From: Bacteroidales bacterium
Lineage (GTDB): Bacteria; Bacteroidota; Bacteroidia; Bacteroidales; Muribaculaceae
NCBI GenBank assembly: GCA_014800535.1
Contig: JAAVFW010000006.1
Location: forward strand, 1-32,149
Direction of reading: 5' to 3'
Length of the DNA stretch: 32,149 nucleotides
Of the stretch, positions 16,059 through 27,077 are shown piece by piece. Both the position numbers and the translations under genes were made by a program. Numbering within the stretch: the stretch's first letter is position 1; every line of letters begins with the position of its first letter. The notes beneath the pieces are model-generated. The model saw nothing but the letters and a program-made list of their open reading frames with translations. It did not search any database and had not been told where the DNA came from.

Positions 16059-16660
16059 AAATCAAGTCAATGAAGCGTGAAGACTTCAAGGACAATGAAT
16101 ATATCGACAAACTTGTTGAAGAGCTGAACGCAACCGGTGCAAATGTAGCAGTCGGCAAACTCGACCAGCTTATCAATTGGGGTATTTCAAACTCTTTGTG
16201 GCCTCTCTGCTTCGGCACTTCTTGCTGTGCAATCGAATTTATGAGCCTTGGTGCCGCTCGTTACGATATGGCACGTTTCGGATTTGAGGTGGCTCGTAAC
16301 TCACCTCGCCAGGCTGACTATATAATGGTGCAGGGCACAATCGTGCATCGCATGGCACCTGCCGTAAGACGTCTTTATGAACAGCTCGCTGAACCGAAAT
16401 ATGTGATTGCATGTGGAGGTTGTGCTGTATCAGGCGGTCCGTTCAAAAACTCATATTGTGTAGTGCCGGGTGTGGATCAGATTCTTCCCGTCGATGTGTA
16501 TATCCCCGGTTGTCCTCCGCGCCCCGAAGCATTTTTCTATGGTCTGATGCAGCTCCAGAGAAAAATTAAGGTGCAGAAATTCTTCGGTGGAGTCAACAGA
16601 AAAGAGAAAATCGAAGAGTTCTTCAAGGCGCATCCTGAAGAACGTGGCCAGATTGATTGA
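16049..16660 (+). CDS. nuoB: Complex I subunit B, N2 [4Fe-4S] cluster
   Basis: The 203-residue peripheral subunit holds cluster N2, which passes electrons to quinone. The tandem cysteines C59-C60 (FGTSCCAIEF), C125 in GGCAVSGGPF and C155 in PGCPPRPEAF are the four expected ligands. I chose the ATG at 16049, which overlaps the end of nuoA by 10 nt in another frame. The next Met, at 16070, would remove KIKS, a segment I recall in Bacteroides homologues, and the longer frame from 15980 is only nuoA read in another frame. All the ligands are present. Confidence 0.95.
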   Translation: MEVKIKSMKREDFKDNEYIDKLVEELNATGANVAVGKLDQLINWGISNSLWPLCFGTSCCAIEFMSLGAARYDMARFGFEVARNSPRQADYIMVQGTIVHRMAPAVRRLYEQLAEPKYVIACGGCAVSGGPFKNSYCVVPGVDQILPVDVYIPGCPPRPEAFFYGLMQLQRKIKVQKFFGGVNRKEKIEEFFKAHPEERGQID

Positions 16661-16745
16661 AAATAAATGGTCACTTCATTGAGAGGCACAACAATTTAGT
16701 TGTCTAATAAATCAATAAGACATCAATCAGAACAAACGAAACATC

Positions 16746-18377
16746 ATGAGCGATATAAAAGAAGTTATCAGCAGAGTTTGCCCGGATGCAACATTTGAGG
16801 AAGGCGAATGTCTCACCGTAAATGTGCCCGATAAGTCATGGGCGGCTTTTGCAAGAGAACTTAAGGAAAACCGTGAGCTTGACTTCGATGTGCTGTCGGC
16901 TGTGGTCGGCATGGACTGGAAGGAATCTCTCGGAGTTATTTATTATTTCACTTCAACTTCTCATAACTGGGATGTGCTTGCTGTGAAAGTGGCTGTGGCT
17001 GATCGTGAGAATCCGATGATTCATTCTGTCAGCAATCTTTGGAAAGTCGCACTTTTTCAGGAACGCGAAGTGTATGACTTTTATGGCATCAAGTTTATCA
17101 ATCATCCCGACATGCGCCGTTTCTTCCTTAGAAACGACTGGAAAGGTTTTCCCCTTCGCAAGGATTATGATGCCAACCCTGAACTGAACCCCATCCCGGC
17201 AGACGACGAGCAGAACGAAGACGACACTGTGAGCTATGTTGAAGACGAAAAGGGTAACATCAAGAAAGTGCCCGGAAAAGTCTTTGCTCCGGAAGAATAT
17301 GTTGTCAACATCGGTCCTCAGCACCCCTCAACTCATGGTGTGATGCGTTTCCGCGTTGCTGTCGACGGAGAAATTGTCAACAAGGTAGATGTCGTTTCCG
17401 GATATATCCACCGCGGCATTGAGAAACTTTGTGAAGGACTTGGCTATCCTCAGATTCTTCACTTCACCGACCGTATGGACTATATGTCGGCAATGCAGAA
17501 TCGTCATTGTCTCTGTCTATGTATCGAAAAGGCTCTCGGTGTTGAAGCGCCTCGTCGTGCTCAGGTGATTCGTGTCATCATGGATGAGTTGATGCGTATT
17601 TCTTCACATCTGCTTTCTTTCGGATGTACTGCGATGGACCTCGGTGCGACAACCGCTTTCTTCTATGGCTTCCGTGAACGCGAAATGGTGCTCGATATTT
17701 TTGAGAAGACTTGTGGAGCCCGCATGTCAATGAACTATAATGTTATTGGCGGTGTGATTGCCGACATTCATCCTGACTTCGTAAAGGATGTCAAGGAACT
17801 TCTTAGAATTATGCCCGGCGCTCTTAAGGAATATCACACAGTCTTCAGCGGCAACCTTATCGCTAAGAACCGTTTGAAGGAGGTTGGTATGCTTTCTAAG
17901 GAAGAAGCTATCAATTATTGCATCACCGGCCCCAGCGGACGTGGCTCTAATTGGAGCTGTGACTGCCGAAAGAAACATCCTTACGCAGTTTATTCAGAGG
18001 TGCAGTTTGAGGAAATCCTTGAAGATGGATGTGACTCTTACGCACGTTATATGGTGAGAATGCGCGAAATCGAACAGAGCTGTAAGATTATCGAGCAGCT
18101 GATTGATAAGATTCCGGAAGGCGATATTCGCGCTCAGGTGCCCAAGATTATCAAGCTTCCTGCCGGAAGATGGTATCAGCAGGTTGAGGCAAGCCGCGGA
18201 ACATTCGGGGTTTATATTGAATCTGACGGTTCGAAGAATCCTTATCGAGTGCACTTCCAGAGCCCCTGTTTCAATCTTGTCGGCGTAATGGATTTGACAT
18301 GTAAGGGTAATATGATTGCCGACCTTATCACAATCGGTGCGGCACTCGACTTCGTGATTCCCGACATCGACCGATAA
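16746..18377 (+). CDS. nuoCD: Fused complex I subunits C and D
   Basis: A 543-residue fusion of the 30-kDa subunit (NuoC) and the 49-kDa subunit (NuoD). The NuoC part is at 1 to about 145, with EREVYDFYGIKFINHPDMRRF and FPLRKDY. An acidic linker (DDEQNEDDTVSYVEDEKGN) runs from about 155 to 175. The NuoD part begins at V186-V-N-I-G-P-Q-H193-P-S-T-H197-G, and these histidines lie in the quinone-site loop. DRMDYMS, which carries the conserved quinone-site Tyr, follows. The C-terminus ends in VIPDIDR. C/D fusion is common in Bacteroidetes and enterobacteria. An 85-bp gap precedes it, with neither terminator nor promoter consensus. nuoH follows it directly; nuoE, nuoF and nuoG, which usually come next, are absent here. 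Confidence 0.96.
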   Translation: MSDIKEVISRVCPDATFEEGECLTVNVPDKSWAAFARELKENRELDFDVLSAVVGMDWKESLGVIYYFTSTSHNWDVLAVKVAVADRENPMIHSVSNLWKVALFQEREVYDFYGIKFINHPDMRRFFLRNDWKGFPLRKDYDANPELNPIPADDEQNEDDTVSYVEDEKGNIKKVPGKVFAPEEYVVNIGPQHPSTHGVMRFRVAVDGEIVNKVDVVSGYIHRGIEKLCEGLGYPQILHFTDRMDYMSAMQNRHCLCLCIEKALGVEAPRRAQVIRVIMDELMRISSHLLSFGCTAMDLGATTAFFYGFREREMVLDIFEKTCGARMSMNYNVIGGVIADIHPDFVKDVKELLRIMPGALKEYHTVFSGNLIAKNRLKEVGMLSKEEAINYCITGPSGRGSNWSCDCRKKHPYAVYSEVQFEEILEDGCDSYARYMVRMREIEQSCKIIEQLIDKIPEGDIRAQVPKIIKLPAGRWYQQVEASRGTFGVYIESDGSKNPYRVHFQSPCFNLVGVMDLTCKGNMIADLITIGAALDFVIPDIDR

Positions 18378-18433
18378 TTCACACTCGATTGAGAAAAAGT
18401 AAAAAGATTATTCAACAGATATAGAAAACAGTT

Positions 18434-19510
18434 ATGTTTGATTTTAGCATAGTAACTAACTGGTTTAACAATCTTCTTACAGGATGTATGCCTGAATGGG
18501 CAGCTATCCTCGTGGAATGTGTTGTTATCGGAGTATTGATTTTGTTGACATATACCGTGCTCGCACTGTTTTACATCCTTTATGAACGTAAGCTTTGTGC
18601 ATGGTTTCAGTGTCGTCTCGGTCCGATGCGTGTCGGCAAGTGGGGTCTTCTTCAGGTCTTTGCTGATATGTTTAAAATTCTTATCAAGGAGCTTATCAGT
18701 CTTAAGGGTACCGACCGTTTCCTCTTCAAGCTTGCTCCCTACATCATCATCACCTCATCTGTGACAATGCTTGCATGTCTTCCCTGGGGTAATGGTCTTC
18801 AGATTATTGATTATAACATCGGTATTTTCTTTATTCTCGCAGTTTCTTCAGTCGGTGTGCTTGGTATTCTTCTTGCCGGCTGGTCATCAAACAATAAGTA
18901 CACCCTTATTGGTGCGATGCGAAGCGGTGCGCAGATGGTAAGTTATGAGCTTTCACTCGGTATTTCACTGATTTCGATTGTTGTTTTTGCCGGCACAATG
19001 AATATCTCCGAACTCGTAGCAGAGCAGGAGAGTGCATGGTTCCTTTTCAGAGGTCACATCCCGGCAATTATCGCATTCATCATTTATGTGATTGCAGCGA
19101 CAGCGGAAACAAACCGTGGCCCCTTCGACCTTCCTGAAGCAGAGCATGAGTTGATTGCCGGTTATCACACAGAATATTCAGGTATTCATTTCGGCTTCTT
19201 CTATCTTGCGGAATATCTTAACCTGTTTATCGTGTCAGGCATCGCTTCGTTGATGTTCCTTGGTGGCTGGATGCCTTTCCATGTTCCCGGTTGGGATGGC
19301 TTCAACGCTGTGATGAATTATATTCCCGGTCCTATTTGGTTCCTTGCCAAGGCATTCTTCATTTCATTTGTTATCATTTGGTTCAAATGGACATTCCCCC
19401 GTGTCAGAATCGACCAGATGCTTTCATTCGAATGGAAATATCTGATGCCTTTCTCACTTGCAAATCTCGTGTTGATGGCAGTGTGTGTGGCATTCGGTTG
19501 GCATTTCTAA
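18434..19510 (+). CDS. nuoH: Complex I membrane subunit H
   Basis: The 358-residue, multi-spanning subunit joins the peripheral arm to the pumping arm and lines the quinone tunnel. Diagnostic segments are AWFQCRLGPMRVGKWGLLQV with the tunnel arginines, RSGAQMVSYELSLG, AETNRGPFDLPEAEHELIAG followed by YHTEYSG, and FKWTFPRVRIDQML near the C-terminus. The length is normal. It is followed, after only 50 bp with no terminator, by atpD rather than by nuoI. Confidence 0.97.
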   Translation: MFDFSIVTNWFNNLLTGCMPEWAAILVECVVIGVLILLTYTVLALFYILYERKLCAWFQCRLGPMRVGKWGLLQVFADMFKILIKELISLKGTDRFLFKLAPYIIITSSVTMLACLPWGNGLQIIDYNIGIFFILAVSSVGVLGILLAGWSSNNKYTLIGAMRSGAQMVSYELSLGISLISIVVFAGTMNISELVAEQESAWFLFRGHIPAIIAFIIYVIAATAETNRGPFDLPEAEHELIAGYHTEYSGIHFGFFYLAEYLNLFIVSGIASLMFLGGWMPFHVPGWDGFNAVMNYIPGPIWFLAKAFFISFVIIWFKWTFPRVRIDQMLSFEWKYLMPFSLANLVLMAVCVAFGWHF

Positions 19511-19554
19511 TTCCGACAACTTATAAATTGAATTAAGAACAATAACAACTATAA

Positions 19555-21063
<1,509 letters not shown>

Positions 21064-21073
21064 TTAATTAGCC

Positions 21074-21310
21074 ATGACACTCGAAATTATCTCGGCCCGT
21101 GAGGTCATGTTTAAGGGAGAGGCCGAAATGGTAACTCTGCCCGGAGAGCTTGGATCTTTCACTGTGTTGAAGAACCACGCTTCCTTGATTTCGGTTTTGG
21201 TTGCCGGTAAGGTAGTCTACCGTAATGAGCAGGGTGAAGAAAAAACGATAAACATAAAAGGTGGCCTCGCCGATGTCGACAATAATGTTGTTTCGGTTTG
21301 CATCTATTAA
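21074..21310 (+). CDS. atpC: F1 ATP synthase subunit epsilon, short form
   Basis: The 78-residue product (MTLEIISAREVMFKGEAEMV, then LPGELGSFTVLKNHASLISVL and GGLADVDNNVVSV) covers only the N-terminal beta-sandwich of epsilon. The usual C-terminal helical hairpin, which inhibits ATP hydrolysis in other bacteria, is missing. To my knowledge short epsilon is a normal trait in Bacteroidetes. Its start is 10 bp after atpD. The short form suggests that hydrolysis is not controlled by epsilon's C-terminal helices here. Confidence 0.93.
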   Translation: MTLEIISAREVMFKGEAEMVTLPGELGSFTVLKNHASLISVLVAGKVVYRNEQGEEKTINIKGGLADVDNNVVSVCIY

Positions 21311-21320
21311 TTTGAGAAAG

Positions 21321-22580
21321 ATGAAAATTAGAATAGCACTTATTTTTTCTTTACTTGTCGGATTACTGTTCCCCATGACGGCTAAAGCTTCGTCTGAAGA
21401 GAACGGTGAGCAAGTCAATGTAAAAGAGATAATATTCCATCATCTCGGCGACGGCTATGGTTGGGAAGTTCCTTTCAGTCATGTCTACCGTATTCCGCTT
21501 CCTGTAATCGTGAGAGCGGAAGACGGAAAATGGTTCTGTTTCTCTTCAGCTAAGCTGACAGAAGTTACAGTTACTGAAGACATGGCAACCGGTAAGAAAC
21601 ATAAAGAGCTTTCAACTGTCATTCACAAAGAGGAGCGCGACGGAAAAACTTATATGTTCCTTCTTCCTCATGTGAGTGAAAACGCTAATAAGGTTGTTGA
21701 AGTTTTCCCGTTGTCTGCTTCTGAAGAGAAGGAAGTTGCTGCTGAAGCAGCTGCTTTGAGCAAAGAGAACGGTGAAGATATTCATCACACTATTGTTCCC
21801 GGTTATGTTTGTCATGACGGAGTTTATTACAGAGAATATCGCACTTTTGACATTTCAATCACCAAGAATGTTCTTGCATTGTTCATTGCAGCAGGTATAG
21901 TCACTTGGATGGTTATGGGTCTTGTGAGATATTATCGTCGTAAAGGTTTGAAGGCACCCCGCAAGGGTATGGGCTTCATGGAGCTGATTGTTGATTTTGT
22001 CTATACCGGCGTAATCAAGAATACTCTCGGCTCGCGTGCTCAGAAATATGCACCTTACCTTCTGACCTGTTTCTTCTTCATTCTTGTCATGAACCTTTTG
22101 GGTCTGATTGTGATTTTCCCCGGTGGCGCTAACCTGACCGGTAATATTGCAATCACACTCGTACTCGCTTTGCTGACATTCATCGTCACCAATATTAATG
22201 GAAACAAGCATTATTGGAAGGAAATTTTCTGGCCTGATGTGCCTTTATTCTTGAAATTTCCCCTCCCCATCATGCAGCTGATCGAAGTGTTCGGTATTTT
22301 CACAAAACCGGCTGCACTATGTGTCCGTTTGTTTGCCAACATGATGGGTGGCCACATGATTGTGATCACATTGACAGTTCTTATCTTCATCTTCGCAGCT
22401 TTCGGAGCAGCGGCAGCAGGAGGTTCGGTTGTCATTTCAGTACTCTTCTCTCTGTTTATGCTTGCGCTTGATGTGCTTGTAAGTTTCATCCAGGCGTTTG
22501 TGTTCACAATGCTATCAACAATCTTCATCAGCATGTCGACAGAAGAACATGGACATGAAGATCATTCAGTTGAGGCATAA
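21321..22580 (+). CDS. atpB: Fo ATP synthase subunit a, with signal peptide and long N-terminal region
   Basis: The 419-residue proton-channel subunit carries the essential arginine (R336, in LCVRLFANMMGGHMIV) that faces the c-ring. The C-terminal half has the typical a-subunit helices (ITKNVLALFIAAGIVTWMVM at about 180-200, YLLTCFFFILVMNLLGLIVI, and the last helix to MLSTIFISM). It begins with a signal peptide (MKIRIALIFSLLVGLLFP) and has about 160 extra residues before the core. A long exported N-terminus is common in Bacteroidetes. I chose the ATG at 21321; the frame continues to 21261 but overlaps atpC. It starts 10 bp after atpC, with no small accessory gene in between. Confidence 0.95.
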   Translation: MKIRIALIFSLLVGLLFPMTAKASSEENGEQVNVKEIIFHHLGDGYGWEVPFSHVYRIPLPVIVRAEDGKWFCFSSAKLTEVTVTEDMATGKKHKELSTVIHKEERDGKTYMFLLPHVSENANKVVEVFPLSASEEKEVAAEAAALSKENGEDIHHTIVPGYVCHDGVYYREYRTFDISITKNVLALFIAAGIVTWMVMGLVRYYRRKGLKAPRKGMGFMELIVDFVYTGVIKNTLGSRAQKYAPYLLTCFFFILVMNLLGLIVIFPGGANLTGNIAITLVLALLTFIVTNINGNKHYWKEIFWPDVPLFLKFPLPIMQLIEVFGIFTKPAALCVRLFANMMGGHMIVITLTVLIFIFAAFGAAAAGGSVVISVLFSLFMLALDVLVSFIQAFVFTMLSTIFISMSTEEHGHEDHSVEA

Positions 22581-22611
22581 TCAAAAAAAAGAAATTAACA
22601 ATAAACAATAA

Positions 22612-22878
<267 letters not shown>

Positions 22879-22905
22879 TCAGACACACATCTAAAAGAAT
22901 AACAG

Positions 22906-23400
22906 ATGGAATTATTCACGCCCGATTTTGGACTGGTGTTCTGGATGTTTGTGGCGTTCATCCTTTTGTTTTTGGTGCTTGCCAAATTCGGATGGCCAAT
23001 CATCATCAAGAATATGGAGTCTCGTGCCGATACCATTGACAAAGGAGTTGAGTATGCGCGTGAGGCAAAAGAACAGCTCGACAACGCACGCAACGAAGCT
23101 CAGAAGTATATGGATGAGGCTCAGGCTAAGCAGGCTGAAATGTTGCGTGAGGCAGCTCAAATGAAATCTCAGATTATCGAAGAAGCTAAGAAAGAGGCTT
23201 CTGATGAGGCTAAGAAAGTCATGGATGCTGCTAAAGTGTCAATAGAACAGTCGCGCAAAGAAGCTGAACTACAGTTCAGAAATGAAGTAAGCAAGTTCTC
23301 GATTAACATCGCTGAGAAGATGTTGCGCACTCAGATGAAAGATGAGGCTGCACAGCGTGAGCTTGTAAATAAAATGTTGGACGATATAGAGAAGAACTGA
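22906..23400 (+). CDS. atpF: Fo ATP synthase subunit b (stator)
   Basis: The 164-residue subunit has one N-terminal transmembrane helix (about 10-28, VFWMFVAFILLFLVLAKF) and then a long charged amphipathic coiled coil rich in Ala, Glu and Lys to the C-terminus. It joins Fo to F1 as part of the peripheral stalk. Its stop is 4 bp before atpH. Only one b-type gene is present, so a homodimer is expected. Confidence 0.95.
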   Translation: MELFTPDFGLVFWMFVAFILLFLVLAKFGWPIIIKNMESRADTIDKGVEYAREAKEQLDNARNEAQKYMDEAQAKQAEMLREAAQMKSQIIEEAKKEASDEAKKVMDAAKVSIEQSRKEAELQFRNEVSKFSINIAEKMLRTQMKDEAAQRELVNKMLDDIEKN

Positions 23401-23404
23401 CTCG

Positions 23405-23950
23405 ATGGATAATGGTCTGATACCCGGACGCTATGCAAAGGCGTTGTATAAATTGGCTGTGGAGAAAGGGAATTCCGAAGAAGTCTACGAGGAAATGAAA
23501 TCAGTAGTAGCGGCTTTCGAGACCACTCCCGGTTTGGAAAAAGTACTGTCAAACCCTTTTGTTGACCGCTCAGAAAAAGAAAAATTGCTTTTGACGGCTG
23601 CGGGCGACAGGGTAGAGGACGATTACCGCGGGTTTGTGAAGCTTATCCTCGACAATAAGAGGGAAGAGTTTGCCCGGTCCATGGCCATCGCATACTGTGA
23701 CATCTATCGTCAGGCTCATCACATTGCTAAGGTCGTAATCACTACTGCCTCGGCAATGTCTGAAGATGAGATGGATAAGATTCGTAGTTTAGTCCGGAAT
23801 GCTTATAAGGATTATGAGCTTGAATATGGCACAGTCGTAGATCCCAACCTCATTGGTGGATTTGTGATTGATGTTGCCGGAAACAGGCTTGACTCCTCTT
23901 TGAGCAATGAGATCGAACAATTACGTCTAAACCTCTTAAGAAGCAATTAA
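23405..23950 (+). CDS. atpH: F1 ATP synthase subunit delta (stator)
   Basis: The 181-residue delta subunit caps the alpha3beta3 head and binds the b stalk. Family segments are [16 protein letters not shown] at the N-terminus, [15 protein letters not shown] near 50, and the C-terminal [20 protein letters not shown]. It lies 4 bp after atpF and 4 bp before atpA. Nothing unusual was seen. Confidence 0.95.
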   Translation: MDNGLIPGRYAKALYKLAVEKGNSEEVYEEMKSVVAAFETTPGLEKVLSNPFVDRSEKEKLLLTAAGDRVEDDYRGFVKLILDNKREEFARSMAIAYCDIYRQAHHIAKVVITTASAMSEDEMDKIRSLVRNAYKDYELEYGTVVDPNLIGGFVIDVAGNRLDSSLSNEIEQLRLNLLRSN

Positions 23951-23954
23951 AAAG

Positions 23955-25529
23955 ATGCTTAACCCAAGCGAAATATCTGATATATTAAAAAAACAGCTTG
24001 AGGACGTCAATACTAAGGTCAAGTTTGACGAGGTGGGCACCGTACTGAGTGTAGGTGACGGTGTTGCTCACGTCTATGGTCTTGACAATGTAAAGTCCAA
24101 TGAGCTTGTTGAGTTTGAGAATGGCGTGACCGGTGTCGCTCTTAACCTTGAAGAGAGCAATGTTGGTGTGGTCCTTCTTAACAATGTGAATAAGGTTACT
24201 GAGAACATGTCGGTTCGCAGAACGGGTGAAATCGCTTCCATTCCTGTGGGAGAAGGGTTGCTCGGTCGAGTGATCAACATGCTTGGCGAACCTATTGATG
24301 GCAATGGTCCGATTGAAGGTGATTTGATTCGTCTTCCTTTGGAAAGAAAGGCTCCCGGTGTTATCTTCCGTCAGCCTGTGACTCAGCCGTTGCAGACCGG
24401 TCTTAAGGCAATCGACTCTATGATTCCTATCGGTCGCGGACAGCGTGAGTTGATTATCGGCGACCGTCAGATCGGTAAGACTGCAATCGCAATTGACACT
24501 ATTATCAATCAGCGTCAGAACTACCTTGACGGCAAACCTGTATATTGTATTTATGTTGCAATCGGTCAGAAGGCATCAACTGTGGCTTCTATCGTTAATA
24601 CTCTCAAGAAGTATGGTGCGATGGATTACACTGTTGTAGTTGCTGCAACTGCTTCCGATTCAGCATCAATGAGATATTATGCACCATTCGCCGGCGTTGC
24701 TATCGGTGAGTATTTCCGTGACTCAGGTCGCGATGCCCTCATCGTTTATGATGACCTTTCAAAGCAGGCGGTTGCATATCGTGAGATTTCACTGATTCTG
24801 AAACGTCCCTCAGGACGTGAGGCTTATCCCGGTGATATCTTTTATCTGCACTCTCGTCTGTTGGAACGTGCAGCTAAGATTATCGACAATCAGGAGATTG
24901 CATCTCAGATGAATGACCTCCCTGAGGTTCTTAAGCCTATGGTAAAGGGTGGCGGTTCGCTGACAGCTCTTCCGATTATCGAGACACAGGCAGGCGACGT
25001 TTCTGCATATATCCCGACAAACGTTATTTCAATTACCGACGGTCAGATCTTCCTTGAGACTGCATTGTTCAACCAGGGTATCCGTCCTGCTGTCAATGTA
25101 GGTATCTCAGTGTCGCGTGTGGGCGGTAACGCTCAGATTAAGCCGATGAAGAAGGTTGCCGGTACGTTGAAGATTGCGCAAGCTCAGTATCGTGAGTTGG
25201 AGTCATTCACCAAGTTTGGTGGTGACATTGACCCTGTAACTGCAAAAGTAATTGACACCGGTCGTAAGAACCAGCAGCTTCTCATCCAGCCGCAGTATCA
25301 GCCGTGGCCTGTTGAGAATGAGGTGGCAGTTATTTATTGCGGTGTGAACGGTCTTCTTGAAAACGTGCCCCTTGATAAGGTGCACGAGTTTGAGACTCAG
25401 TTCATTCAACTTGTCAAAGCTAAATATCAGCAGGAGGTTCTTGACCAGATTAAGGCCGGCAACCTCAGCGACGACGTTCAGGCAAAACTCACTCAGTGTG
25501 CTAAGGAGATAGCAGCAAGCTACAAGTAA
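23955..25529 (+). CDS. atpA: F1 ATP synthase subunit alpha
   Basis: The 524-residue non-catalytic nucleotide-binding subunit has the P-loop [15 protein letters not shown] at about 169. [11 protein letters not shown] and [20 protein letters not shown] with [20 protein letters not shown] follow. The C-terminal helical domain ends [15 protein letters not shown]. The N-terminal barrel starts [19 protein letters not shown]. Length and motifs are normal. The gap to atpG is 86 bp and holds a GC-rich hairpin. Confidence 0.98.
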   Translation: MLNPSEISDILKKQLEDVNTKVKFDEVGTVLSVGDGVAHVYGLDNVKSNELVEFENGVTGVALNLEESNVGVVLLNNVNKVTENMSVRRTGEIASIPVGEGLLGRVINMLGEPIDGNGPIEGDLIRLPLERKAPGVIFRQPVTQPLQTGLKAIDSMIPIGRGQRELIIGDRQIGKTAIAIDTIINQRQNYLDGKPVYCIYVAIGQKASTVASIVNTLKKYGAMDYTVVVAATASDSASMRYYAPFAGVAIGEYFRDSGRDALIVYDDLSKQAVAYREISLILKRPSGREAYPGDIFYLHSRLLERAAKIIDNQEIASQMNDLPEVLKPMVKGGGSLTALPIIETQAGDVSAYIPTNVISITDGQIFLETALFNQGIRPAVNVGISVSRVGGNAQIKPMKKVAGTLKIAQAQYRELESFTKFGGDIDPVTAKVIDTGRKNQQLLIQPQYQPWPVENEVAVIYCGVNGLLENVPLDKVHEFETQFIQLVKAKYQQEVLDQIKAGNLSDDVQAKLTQCAKEIAASYK

Positions 25530-25533
25530 CATA

Positions 25534-25573
25534 GAGAGTCCGGAGGGGGATGAGAATGCCCCTTCCGGCTCTT
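25534..25573 (+). other. GC-rich intercistronic hairpin between atpA and atpG
   Basis: A 10-bp stem with one G-U pair (25540-25549, CCGGAGGGGG, with 25559-25568, CCCCTTCCGG) is extended by a bulged GAG/CTC and A-U step (25534-25538 with 25569-25573), with a 9-nt loop. No U run follows, so it is unlikely to be an efficient terminator. It may slow ribosomes, protect the 3' end of a processed atpA message, or set the atpA/atpG ratio. The next 42 bp lead to the atpG ATG. Confidence 0.6.
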
Positions 25574-25615
25574 CCTCAAATTTATCAAACTAACGCTCTA
25601 ACATCATAAGGACTA

Positions 25616-26509
25616 ATGGCCACCCTACGGGAACTTAAGACACGAATTGGCTCTGTAAAGTCAAGCGAGAAGATAACCGGTGCTATGAAGATGATTTCAT
25701 CGGCAAAGGTTCATAAGAATGAATATGCTCTGAAGCAGCTTCTGCCGTTCAAGAATCAGATTCGTTCCATCATGGGACACATACTGGAAACTGGCGAAAA
25801 TTTCAGTTCGCCGTTGATAGAAACTCGCGAAGAGGTTTCTACCGTCGGACTTGTAGTTTTCGGTAGCGATGACGGTTTGTGCGGTGCGTATAACATCAAT
25901 ATCTTCAAACACCTTTTGGGTGAAATATCTTCAATCCGTAAGAATTATGGTGAAGATGTAAGGATTAAGATCTATCCTGTTGGTAAGAAGATGCTGAGAG
26001 CGGTCTGTAAGATTGCCGGTGGAACAATTGATGTTGTTGAAGTGTCAGGAGTTGACTCCAAGATGGACGGCGACAAGGTTAATTATTTCACAGAGGAATT
26101 ACACAAGGCATTTATTAGCGGTTCGATCGATTTGGTAAAGGTTGTTTACATGCAGTTTAAGTCAATCAGTAAGCAACATCTCGAAGTTGAACAACTTTTC
26201 CCGGTTAATGCTGCGGCACTTAGCGAAGAGGGTGTTGAGATGGCAAACGATAATAAGCTTTATATTTTCGAGCCGAACGCCAATAAGATATTTAATGAGG
26301 TACTTCCTATGTTTGTGTTATCGACCATGCAGGAGATCACGATAGAGAACCGTGCTTCAGAGCAGGCAGCTCGCGTGATGGCAATGCAGAGTGCCAACGA
26401 TAATGCCAAGAAGCTTCAGGAGGCACTTCAGCTTGAGTTCAACAAGTTGCGTCAGGAAGGAATTACTACTGAACTTCTGGATATTCTGGGAGGTCAGGGA
26501 GAAAGATAA
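25616..26509 (+). CDS. atpG: F1 ATP synthase subunit gamma (central shaft)
   Basis: The 297-residue rotor shaft has the N-terminal helix typical of the family (MATLRELKTRIGSVKSSEKITGAMKMISSAKV) and the C-terminal helix ending RASEQAARVMAMQSANDNAK followed by the paired segment to the C-terminus. The centre has the expected VFGSDDGLCGAYN Rossmann-like segment. It is the last ATP synthase gene, and the 33-bp gap to nuoI has no terminator, so transcription should pass into nuoI. Confidence 0.96.
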   Translation: MATLRELKTRIGSVKSSEKITGAMKMISSAKVHKNEYALKQLLPFKNQIRSIMGHILETGENFSSPLIETREEVSTVGLVVFGSDDGLCGAYNINIFKHLLGEISSIRKNYGEDVRIKIYPVGKKMLRAVCKIAGGTIDVVEVSGVDSKMDGDKVNYFTEELHKAFISGSIDLVKVVYMQFKSISKQHLEVEQLFPVNAAALSEEGVEMANDNKLYIFEPNANKIFNEVLPMFVLSTMQEITIENRASEQAARVMAMQSANDNAKKLQEALQLEFNKLRQEGITTELLDILGGQGER

Positions 26510-26542
26510 CATTAATAGTTAATCTGATATTGTTGAAAATAA

Positions 26543-27070
26543 ATGAGTAGTATAAAAGAATATTTTTCATCGGTCGGCAGTGGTATTAAAAGCCTTGTCA
26601 AGGGAATGCAGGTCACAGGCAAAGAGCTTGTGACTCCTAAAGTGACCGAGCAGTATCCGGAGAATCGCGAGACGCTTCAAATAGCAGATCGTTTTCGTGC
26701 GGAGCTGACCCTTAAATATGATGCAGAAGGGCGTCATAAGTGTATTGGATGCGGAATCTGCCAGATGAATTGTCCTAACGGTACAATCAAGCTTACCACA
26801 AAGATGGTTGAATTGCCCGACGGCAAGAAGAAAAGAAAGCTTGACAAGTATTATTATGACTTGGGAAGCTGCACATTCTGCATGCTGTGTGTGACAACAT
26901 GTCCGCAGGATGCTCTTGAATTTACAAATGATTTTGAGCAGGCGGTTTTCACACGCGACAAGCTTGTCAAGACTTTGAATTATCGTCCGGAGGTTGAAGA
27001 TCCGGCACCCGCGGCACCGGCTCCTAAGGTTGCACCGGCCGCCCCTGAGAAAGAAAACAAAGAAAACTAA
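26543..27070 (+). CDS. nuoI: Complex I subunit I, two [4Fe-4S] clusters, with Ala/Pro tail
   Basis: The 175-residue ferredoxin-like subunit carries clusters N6a and N6b in CIGCGICQMNCP (C67, C70, C73, C77) and CTFCMLCVTTCP (C110, C113, C116, C120). All eight ligands are in place. The last 25 or so residues are rich in Ala, Pro, Lys and Glu (EDPAPAAPAPKVAPAAPEKE) and look disordered. With nuoEFG missing, NuoI is the most exposed electron entry point of the remaining enzyme and is a plausible docking site for ferredoxin or another donor. nuoJ begins 7 bp later. Confidence 0.96.
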   Translation: MSSIKEYFSSVGSGIKSLVKGMQVTGKELVTPKVTEQYPENRETLQIADRFRAELTLKYDAEGRHKCIGCGICQMNCPNGTIKLTTKMVELPDGKKKRKLDKYYYDLGSCTFCMLCVTTCPQDALEFTNDFEQAVFTRDKLVKTLNYRPEVEDPAPAAPAPKVAPAAPEKENKEN

Positions 27071-27077
27071 TCATATA

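Noticed and set aside
16661..16745. Small hairpin ACAAC-AATTTA-GTTGT between nuoB and nuoCD
   Set aside because: Only 5 bp and without a U run; too weak to be a terminator and no other support.
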